From Fragilaria crotonensis (taxonomy: Eukaryota > Bacillariophyta > Fragilariophyceae > Fragilariales > Fragilariaceae): DNA of 64,000 nucleotides. The translations under genes were made by a program, and so were the position numbers. The stretch lies in NCBI GenBank assembly GCA_022925895.1, contig JAKSYS010000214.1, positions 22,249 to 86,248 of the forward strand. Direction: 5' to 3'. The notes under the pieces are model-generated. The model was not told the DNA's origin. It saw only the letters and a program-made list of their open reading frames with translations, and searched no databases. This document shows positions 1 to 8,148 of the stretch, piece after piece; the stretch's first letter is position 1, and each line of letters opens with the position of its first letter.

Positions 1-1
1 T

Positions 2-921
2 AGTTTGATGCAAGTTTTGTTGTCGCATGAGCATACACTGGGCAAAGCACTGTTGCAGAACAGTTGTAAACCTTTATTCTATAGTGGAGCCGATATGGAA
101 AACTGAACGAGACTTTGCAAACGCATAGGTGATGCGCACATGCTGTTTGCAATCAATGATCTTAAAGTCATTGACACTATGTCTGGTGCCCGTTTGATGT
201 TACCAAGTGGAGATAACGTATTCACTTTGATCCCACGTCCGTATGTTGTTGAAAAACTTACAAGGGTTAACCAAACCATCGAGGCACTTTATGCACTTGA
301 GGATGCAGAATCCAAAGCAGAAGTGCGTTGAATTAAACGACTACCTGTTGCGGAAGATAATGGCAAATACACCACTGTTGGGTTAAAGCCAAACCGTGGA
401 TCACCTGGCATAACCGAGTCTTGGCCAAAAACATTAAGTGAATGGAGCAAGACACAAATCCGTGACTTAATGAGGAGGTGTCATGAAGTGGCAAAGGGGT
501 TCATTCCAAGGAATGATCTTCGAGGACTGCGAAGTGCCCAATGGTTGCCGAATGGCCAAGTATGGTAGGTATGCAATCCGAACCAATCTGGGGTAGTCTT
601 GCCTGTGGCAAGAACTATTGTTTGAATTCTCATACCGATGACGATTTTTTCTATTCCTTGACAACAATCGTTTCGCAACATGGATTGCAACCAGGACGGT
701 ATGATAAATACCGATTGGATGCTGAAGTGACAAACTATTTTGCATTTGCTGAGCAAGGGATTGCTGCGGCACTGAGGCCGGGAGATATGTTACTTTTCAA
801 TCCATTGTATCACCACTGTTTGACATCCCGCACATTGCATTGTCAAGAGAAAGATGTGTTTTGTGTGTCATTGTACCTTAAGACAGCAATTGTTGGAGGA
901 AACAATAATAATGCGCTGTAA
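2..921 (+). pseudogene. 2OG-Fe(II) dioxygenase-like ORF, 5' partial and broken
   Basis: One reading frame is open from base 2 to about 560 except for in-frame TGA codons at 104-106 and 329-331. Coding then continues in another frame from 541 to 921. The second part holds SHTDDDFFYSLTTI, then LRPGDMLLFNPLYHHC and CVSLYLKTAIVG. This H-x-D plus distal H arrangement on predicted beta strands resembles the double-stranded beta-helix of 2-oxoglutarate/Fe(II) dioxygenases, a fold often found in ORFs of algal transposons. The start lies outside the window or is lost. A TAG at about 560 and the frame change suggest decay. The minisatellite begins immediately after the stop, which fits a decayed mobile element. 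Family assignment is by motif only; the substrate is unknown. Confidence 0.45.
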
Positions 922-1515
922 AAATAGTCGTCTTCGTACTGTCATAGTGTTACTTGTCCATTCGTGACTATTTGAAGATCAAAATTCGTGCACCAAATAG
1001 TCGTCTTTGTACTGTCATAGTGTTACTTGTCCATTCGTGACTATTTGAAGATCAAAATTCGTACACCAAATAGTCGTCTTCGTACTGTCATAGTGTTACT
1101 TGTCCATTTGTGACTATTTGAAGATCGAAATTTGTACACCAAATAGTCGTCTTTGTACTGTCATAGTGTTACTTGTCCATTTGTGACTATTTGAAGATCA
1201 AAATTTGTACACCAAATAGTCATCTTCATACTGTCATACTGTTACTTGTCCATTTGTGACTATTTGAAGATCGAAATTCGAACACCAAATAATAGTCGTC
1301 ATCGTACTGTCATAGTGTTACTTGTCGATTCCTGACTATTTGAAGATCAGAATTCGTACACAAAATAGTCGTCGTCGTACTGTCATACTGTTACTAGTTG
1401 TATGGAGCCTATTTAAAGATCAAAATTTGTACACCAAATAGTCACCTTGGTAGTGACATACTCTTCCTTGTCCATTGGAGCCTATTTCAAGATCAAAATT
1501 GGTACAGAAAAATAG
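922..1515. repeat. 73-bp minisatellite, about 8 units
   Basis: Units beginning AAATAGTCGTC start at 922, 995, 1068, 1141, 1214, 1287, 1363, 1436 and about 1510. The spacing is exactly 73 bp apart from one 3-bp insertion (76). Each unit carries TGACTATTTGAAGATC. Identity is highest in the first five units and decays toward the last, so expansion appears to have proceeded from the left. Confidence 0.95.
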
Positions 1516-1846
1516 TTCTAGTTGTGTCGATTAAGAAGAAAAGTGTATGATAGTTGTCTTCAAGGAGATTTGCAACCCTGTTGTAATCGAGTACAAAGTA
1601 CTGTCGTTGATGTACTCGACTACAATCTAGTGCAAGTTCGAGTGATTCAAAACAAGGGAAACACATGAATCACTGATAGAAGGAGATATGTTGCAGTTAT
1701 CTTTCTGGCATGACAAAGGGTTGACATGCGCGTTAGGAAAAGCGCCGAAAGAAGTCAACAACAAAGATTCCGTGATTTGTCAGCCATTCAAATTTCCGAT
1801 GTCTTCAAAATTCTTCTACAGGAGGAGTCACTGTAGTTTATTACTA

Positions 1847-1888
1847 TGACGTGGGTGCTGACGTCAAATTGGTGAAACCTAATCGGAT
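1847..1888 (+). promoter_or_regulatory. Dispersed 42-bp module with TGACGT/TGACGTCA boxes, copy 1
   Basis: The block starts TGACGTGGGTGCTGACGTCA and continues through AAATTGGTGAAACC. It recurs with about one substitution at 7832-7873. It lies about 160 bp upstream of the ferredoxin-like ATG. TGACGT and ACGTCA are bZIP core sites and match the CO2/cAMP-responsive elements described in Phaeodactylum. Regulatory function here is inference. The rest of 1516-2049 shows no gene. Confidence 0.55.
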
Positions 1889-2049
1889 CCCGTACTAGTG
1901 TACTAGTACATGACATTGAGACTTGTCCTGTAACTTGTACATAACCAACAGCCAACAGCCCCACGACCACCGCCAACACCACATCAAGATCACCCCCGTA
2001 GACGTGTCAGGAGTCTGGACCATGGGATTTCTTGGGTTGGCTCGTCTTC

Positions 2050-2657
2050 ATGATTCCTTGCAGTGTAGCAGCGCTTGCGAGTGGCTGTGGGTGCAAGTAC
2101 TCTGCAGTGACAACGAGGGCGAGGACAGAGTTATTCGCTACTAGTACGAAACGATTAGCGTTTCGCCTTGTTGCGACTTACGAAGGACAGCGTTGCGAGT
2201 TGATGCCTATCACGACGAAACAATACTGGCCGCCTTGGAACGTAATAGCGTGATGGATAGTCTATGCTTGCCAACGCTACCTGCTGACTGCCGAAGAGGC
2301 AATTGCATGACTTGTGCAGGACGATTACTAGGAACAGGAAACCCTGCGATAGTGCAAAGGGGCGCGGACGGGTTGTCTCCGTACGTATCAGAGCTGCTTC
2401 AATCTTCGGACTACATCTTGACATGTTCCAGTTTCATTAAAGGTGACGGGGTCGAAATACTGCTCGGTGAGAACAGCCAGTTGTGGGAGGAAATGTACCA
2501 TCATCGCTTCGTGTCAGAAGAATCTCGCATGACTAAGCTGGAAACAGTTGCCATGCTGCACAGACTTAGAGCAGAGAGCAATGTTCCGAGGTGGACCGCC
2601 GAGACAGAACAAATCCTCGAGAAAAGTGGAGACGACGAATCATCTTGTATTTTCTAA
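2050..2657 (+). CDS. 2Fe-2S ferredoxin-like protein, one frameshift
   Basis: The protein carries the plant-type 2Fe-2S ligand pattern C-x4-C-x2-C in DCRRGNCMTCAGRLLG (DNA about 2286-2330), and a later cysteine in DYILTCSSF. The N-terminal half of the domain (KRLAFRLVATYEGQRCE) is read in one frame from ATG 2050. The second half (DAYHDETILAALERN) is in another frame from about 2202. One missing base at about 2200-2202 (TTGAT) would join them. The region before the domain, with a weakly hydrophobic start and ELFATSTKRLAF, could be an organelle presequence but is not convincing. A C-terminal extension of about 60 residues follows the cluster domain, longer than photosynthetic ferredoxin. Expected role is electron transfer; the partner is unknown. 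Confidence 0.65.
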
Positions 2658-2803
2658 TATGATTGTCTCTAAATCCTCTGAGGACTCTAGAAATCATATC
2701 TTGTCACTGACCCTCAGTCGGTACAAATGTACACAGTAGGAAAGTAAAACCAGGGTGGTAAGGAGGAACAGCGGTTGGTTCAAATCCCCGATACAAGCTA
2801 TGC

Positions 2804-5507
2804 TTACACTACAGGAAGGGACTCCCCTTCGGGAGTAAACCTGTCCACAATGCTGTTCGGCCATCGGGACCACAGAATTCGATTGATTCGAGGGGCTAGC
2901 TTCATCTCCACAATGCGGCGTTCTCGATCGGTTAATCCGTGATATGACTTCCAACCTCCACTGGTGCCTGTCTCTCTGAATCTGTACCGCCAGCGCCGAT
3001 ATTCATTGGGATAGAAAACCTGATCGTCGGCTTTCACATGAAAGCCGTTCAATTCTTCCTCGCCGATAGCTTGCAACGCCTCGTCGTGGTTTTCGTCGCT
3101 CTTAACGATATTAGACTGCCCTTGCAGTCGAACCTGCTGCTTTCGTTGCCAGATCCCCGTAAGATCATGCTACCGATATGTGTCTGTCTCCCTCTCCACC
3201 ACGCTTCGCGACATCACGGAGGAGACCATTTGCCACGCATCATGTTGACGCGGAATCCTGACTGATTCCTAAGGCCGAACCACGGGTTCCAATGTGACAT
3301 GTGTACACTGCACCCTGCTGATCAAGGTCGAACACTGGCTGTTTGGTGGTATCCACCCACGTCACAGAATGACACGTATCACCCCGCAAAATCCACACGG
3401 GTTTCGGAGGTCTGGTGAGCGCTTGCCCAACTTCGCCGGCTTTACTAGACAAGATGCCAAACCCAAGGGATCCGCTGGACCACCCCTGAAAGAAGAGTGA
3501 GCTTCCACAGACGATCAAACTAAATAATTCAATGCTCAGGCACTCATGACCGGGCGGGTTGTGTCCAAGTTTGGCGCGCCCAAAATTCCACCAAGAGCCT
3601 TCCCGGTTTGAAATTACCCTGACGCATTTCGCAAGTACACGAAATCAACGAAGCGCATTTTCCCAAGGGTAAGCCACATCTTTGTCTCGATTTACGAACC
3701 ATTCGCTCCACGGTGCCTTCGCCATGAATTCGAATGATATTTTCAAGAAGAAGTGCGCAACCACGCTTTCCAGCGAAGTACCTCATGTTGGACTTGACGT
3801 ACGAACGCAGGTCAAAAATATTCGTGAAGGAGGGTACGACTTCAACGACACTAGCATCGCGAGCCTCGGCAAGTCTTGCCTCCCCAACGGCCGGATCTTC
3901 CCGCCATCGGCAGGTAGGACATAGTCGAAGTCTTCGTGTGATCATCTGCCTTTGCATTTGCTCGAAATCCCCATTGCCTGGATTCGACCGTCTTATTTGC
4001 TTCGCGCGAGCCTCAATTGCTCTTTGTTTGCGCGCGGTAGACGCCTTTAAGGCGACAAATAGAAGGGCTGCAATTGCATCACCTAGTCTGGAATCGAATT
4101 CACGTAAGCGCTCCTTCTCAGACAGTTCCGCAAAGGGAGTTCGAGCCGATGAGCAATCGACGCAGTTGCCTTGAATCGATGCACCAGTCAACATTGTTGC
4201 GTGGACAACAGCGAGGACAGCTGTAAGCGCCTTACAATGAAAAGGGGGCAGTGCTAAGTTTCGGGTATCGCCGGCTCCACTATTCTGTTCTTGCTTCCAG
4301 CGATAAAAAACCACATCCTCCTCTGTCGGCGGTTTCAGGGCGAGGCCACCTCCGCTCGCCGCCATACTAAACCCAGCGTGCATCCACGTTCCTGGGATCT
4401 TTGTGGTACACATCGCAAGGTCAATATGCTCAAGTTCCTCGCTATCAGTATTGGCAACTTGTTGGCTGCTTTCTCTTGAAAAAAGACCCCATAGGTTTTT
4501 TGGAGGGTTGATGCGGATTCGCGATACCAGTCGATTTTCCTGTGAGCCAGTCATCATCGCTGAGATGAGCCTCGTCATCATCATTGTCTGCCTGCGTCTG
4601 CATGCCAGGATCGGCATCGTCGCAGTCACGGATTTGTAAAGCTCTCGTAGAATCATCGTTATCAGCACCATCATGCACTGGGAGTTCTGCGCCATTTGAG
4701 ACGTTCCGAGTGAGGCGACCTACTCCGATGTTACGGTGAACGGCATCTTCATTTTGAACAGGTTGACGACGTCGACGCTCGGTTCTCCAAATTCCAGCGC
4801 CTTCATCGTCTGACACCGAAACGCTGCCAGCTATGGCATCGGGGTTGGCTTCCCTCTCGGGTATGTCATCAGCTTCTTCCATGTCATCTTCGACATCCAC
4901 TTGGTTGTTGTTGTTGACGGCCAGGACAGGGGGAGGAGGGGGATCTTGGTTGGAAGGATGATCAACATCGGTGCGATCTTCGCCTTCTCGGTTAAAGCGG
5001 CCTTCAAGACGTTGGCGGATGGTACGCACGTCTTCGTTTTCCCTCCAAGTCGTGACCGCGGTGAGGCGGGGATTTTCTGGCAGCGGCCCTGTTGGATGCA
5101 CTCGATGAGGCGTCGGATCGCTTCCGCTTGCCGAATGGTGAATTGTCTTGTTGACCCTTTCCCGGTGGAAATCGACTGGCACTAGCAAGAAAGTTGTCCC
5201 AGAAGAATGCTGCGGCCACGTCAATGTCTCCAGAACTGGCTTCCAATAGCTGCAGAGCTAACTCCGGATCCAGTTCGGCATCTAAGTCTTGCGGATCACC
5301 GCCATCAAAGTAGTCACGAATCCGCTTCATCAGAAGTGGTACTAACGGGGATGGGCCGCGAGAGTGTCGAATATGCGGCTGCGGGTTTGAGCCACTTGTT
5401 GTACTGTTTTTGGCTGGTGGGTTTGTGTTTTCATCTCGAGAATCGGGCTTCCCCTTTTCCTGCTCGTCTTCGTCGGCTTCTCCTCTTTTTAATCCAGCTG
5501 GAATCAT
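2804..5507 (-). CDS. UBA-domain MINDY-3/4-type deubiquitinase (DUF4205-like), several frameshifts
   Basis: Coding starts at ATG 5507 and ends at 2804, spread over frames 5507-5004, 5224-4445, 4695-3544, about 3600-3240 and about 3170-2804. The N-terminus has an acidic linker and a UBA-like helix set (LDPELALQLLEASSGDIDVA). A long acidic disordered stretch follows. A segment HCKALTAVLAVVHATML resembles the catalytic-Cys helix of MINDY enzymes (family form GPCGVLAAVQA). Further matches are RGCALLLENIIRI, PPKPVWILRGDTCHSVTW (family: P.WI.G...H.TV.F, with the histidine) and a C-terminal RWPNSIVDRF close to the stop. MINDY-3/4 proteins cleave Lys48-linked ubiquitin. The 4695-side junction fits loss of one A in an A6 run at about 4490. 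I am confident of the family, less so of the catalytic Cys. Confidence 0.6.
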
Positions 5508-6221
5508 GACCAAGATTATATGAAAGTTCGATGGGGAGGAGAGATGGATATGATGTGAACGAGTTCAAGACTAGGACTTGCTATGACGTAGTGTTACGCT
5601 GGCCAGATGAGGACAACGAAGGATGGTGTTGAACAGTCCGAGTTCAAAAAATTCTATTATGTTTTACCAGTACTGGTACCTCTACTACAGGTATGTAGTA
5701 GAATGCGTTACGGTACTCCAGTGCTAGTACGGATGCTCGAATTCCAGTACAGTACTCAGTACTCCAGTAAGTATCAGTTGCAGAGTTCTACCGGTATCCT
5801 ATCGACTATGACATACAAGTAATGTATCGACTAGACTATATGCATTTGTACGGCATAGATATATGGAAACAAATCAGAACAACTGTACTGCAGTATTAGT
5901 ACACTGTAGTCTGTAGTATACCAAAAATGGGAAAATCCCACAACACAACTTTTGGAGCCTCTGCTTGTTTTCAGTTTTCATTAACAGTCGAAGAGACCAG
6001 AGACCAGAGTACATCAATTTTAGTTTGTTTGCGGTACTGCCAGCTTCCTGATGGTTCCTTGGGTCGCCACAGGGCCAGACTTTGACACAAGCAATTCAGA
6101 AAAATTATGGTGTGGCAGTATCGATCCCTTTTGGTCTAGGTTTGATTCTGAACGTGATGGGAGGGACCATCATCCGTCATCACCCAGCACGATACCCCAC
6201 CCAATAGTCATAAAAAAGCAT
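5508..6221. other. Intergenic, GTAC-rich spacer
   Basis: No gene is supported. The region lies between the start of the MINDY gene and the 3' end of the FAD oxidoreductase. It is rich in short GTAC-type palindromes such as CCAGTACTGGTAC and AGTACTCAGTACTCC around 5660-5780. Confidence 0.7.
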
Positions 6222-7562
6222 CTAGCATGCTTTAGCAGCTAGTAATTCGTAGATACGATTGGCTGTATCGATCCCGGAGAGTGCTGCACCCTCGAATCCT
6301 GGAGTGTAACTGGACACCATGTCTCCTGCTTGAAACAACATTTTACTTTCATCTGAAACAAAACTGCCGCAGAGTGCTCTTTCTACTTGCGTCGGCGCAA
6401 GATCCCCACCACCAGGATCGTAAGCGACTCCGGATATGATCTTCCGGGTTGGGGATGTTTCGTCCAAACTACGATGTGCAGGCAAGGCAGATCCCCAGCG
6501 TTGCGCATTCAAATGAATCGTTTTTGGGAGATCATGTCCGCTGCCCCGGCCAAGTCGTCCGCTGGATACAATCCGGCGAAATGCAGCTTCCAAAGCGGGT
6601 CCTGGCACAGTAGTAAGATAATCTGATGATTGAGGAATGAACTCTCCTGTCGTTTGGTCTTGCATGGGCGCTTCCTCGATCGCGCGCATAGCGTACTCGG
6701 GAGTGGATACAAGAGTCCAGCAGTCATGAGCCAAGTGCTCCAGACCCGGTTTGCTGTTTGATCGTGACACAAACCACAGCGTTGGGTCGTCTAGAGTGGC
6801 AGCATCGATTTCAACTGGTATTGGGGAATCAAATGCAATCATGCAGGCAAAGAGAGGAACGCGAGAACCAGCTCGAATCCGAACTTGGTCGGAAAAGAGC
6901 TGCGGAACGCCGGCTGATGCGCGGTGCCAAGAAGAGAAGGACGAGGAAATGTCAGTCAAAACAACTGCATCATATCCTTGGCCAAGCACACCACACGCAG
7001 ACGCTCGGGCGATCATTTCATCCGTGTCATGATATGCACCCTCGCCTCCAGTTCCATATAGTGTCCACTTTTCTTCCGAATCATCTTGAGTCATTCTCGA
7101 AACGCGTTGGCCTTCAAAGACTTGGATACATGCAGGTGAGTTGTTCAGAAGACTAAGAACTACGCTCTTGATTCCTCCAACGCCAACAAAAAAAGGTGGT
7201 TTAGATGGTAATCCAAAGAAGTCAGCAGCGCCTGTTTCTTTAACAAAGGTTCCTTCCCACTGCGCTGCGATTCTTACGTCAATCCATTCGTCGACAACTT
7301 TTTTAAAACGAGGGGTATCCGCTCGAAAGAATTGACATCCGTGATCCCATTGAAACGTCTTATCATCTTCGATAGTTATTCTATGGCTTGCACGCCCACC
7401 GACACTGCGACCTTGATCGAAGACATGCACGGTGATGTGCGGGTCAAGGCTGGCCAATGTTGACGCGACACTCGCTCCTGTGATGCCACCACCAATCACC
7501 GCAACTTTATGACGTGTAACTGCCATCATGAAAGTGGAACAGAGGAAGCGAATGAAAGGCAT
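6222..7562 (-). CDS. Renalase-like FAD-dependent oxidoreductase
   Basis: The 446-residue frame is intact. Near the N-terminus (residues 17-35) is a dinucleotide-binding loop, VAVIGGGITGASVASTL, followed by an acidic residue at the end of beta 2 (VFDQG) and the GG motif SVGGRASHR typical of amine-oxidase/renalase-type flavoproteins. WDHGCQFFRA fits the FAD-contacting strand of this group, and the C-terminal FQAGDMVSSYTPGFEGAALSG matches the closing FAD motif. It probably oxidises a small amine or reduced pyridine nucleotide; the substrate cannot be read from sequence. ATG 7562 adds about 15 residues before the Rossmann strand; M12 or M13 are alternative starts. The gene is divergent from the BRCT gene with 586 bp between start codons. 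Confidence 0.8.
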   Translation of the reverse strand: MPFIRFLCSTFMMAVTRHKVAVIGGGITGASVASTLASLDPHITVHVFDQGRSVGGRASHRITIEDDKTFQWDHGCQFFRADTPRFKKVVDEWIDVRIAAQWEGTFVKETGAADFFGLPSKPPFFVGVGGIKSVVLSLLNNSPACIQVFEGQRVSRMTQDDSEEKWTLYGTGGEGAYHDTDEMIARASACGVLGQGYDAVVLTDISSSFSSWHRASAGVPQLFSDQVRIRAGSRVPLFACMIAFDSPIPVEIDAATLDDPTLWFVSRSNSKPGLEHLAHDCWTLVSTPEYAMRAIEEAPMQDQTTGEFIPQSSDYLTTVPGPALEAAFRRIVSSGRLGRGSGHDLPKTIHLNAQRWGSALPAHRSLDETSPTRKIISGVAYDPGGGDLAPTQVERALCGSFVSDESKMLFQAGDMVSSYTPGFEGAALSGIDTANRIYELLAAKAC

Positions 7563-7831
7563 GCACGGCTACAAGTAATGACCGTCATTGTGCTTCACGT
7601 GCCACATGATTGTTTTCTGAATACTAGTAGAGACTAGTTGAGTGCTGCTTTGTGTAAAGAACGTATGCATATAATTAAATGAGTCATAATCCGAGTACGT
7701 CCCATTCGCACACTGTAGTACTTGTACGCGCAGTAGTAGAGATCTACGTACCAATCAGGATGCTCTCAGTATGTTACTGTCGTATTGTAGTACTGTATGT
7801 CAGTACGTTGAACGTGAATACATCAGTACTG

Positions 7832-7873
7832 TGACGTGGGCGCTGACGTCAAATTGGTGAAACCTAATCGGAC
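7832..7873 (+). promoter_or_regulatory. Dispersed 42-bp module with TGACGT/TGACGTCA boxes, copy 2
   Basis: This copy begins TGACGTGGGCGCTGACGTCA and matches 1847-1888 through AAACCTAATCGGA. It is centred in the 586-bp spacer between two divergent start codons (7562 minus, 8149 plus), about 270 bp from each. Position and bZIP/CO2-responsive-type cores suggest a shared control element. Similar short GTAC palindromes occur nearby (GTACTCGGAGTA at 7961). Confidence 0.55.
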
Positions 7874-8148
7874 CCATTTGTGGTTTGTGGAGTGTGGAGT
7901 GTGGAGTGTGGACATCTTGCACATACGAGCTACTACCGGTACAGGTACAGTATCATAGTAGTACTCGGAGTAAATGCATACTATTGTACCGGTAGTCGTA
8001 CATACGAGTATCATATACGCATGAATAGTGAATAACTAAATACAGCTATTCCAACTCGGTTCGACGTGAAATGAACATGGACAGAAATCATTGAAAGCAT
8101 TACTTGAGCCGCCATAATTCCATTACCGTCGGTGGCTAAGTGGTCAAC

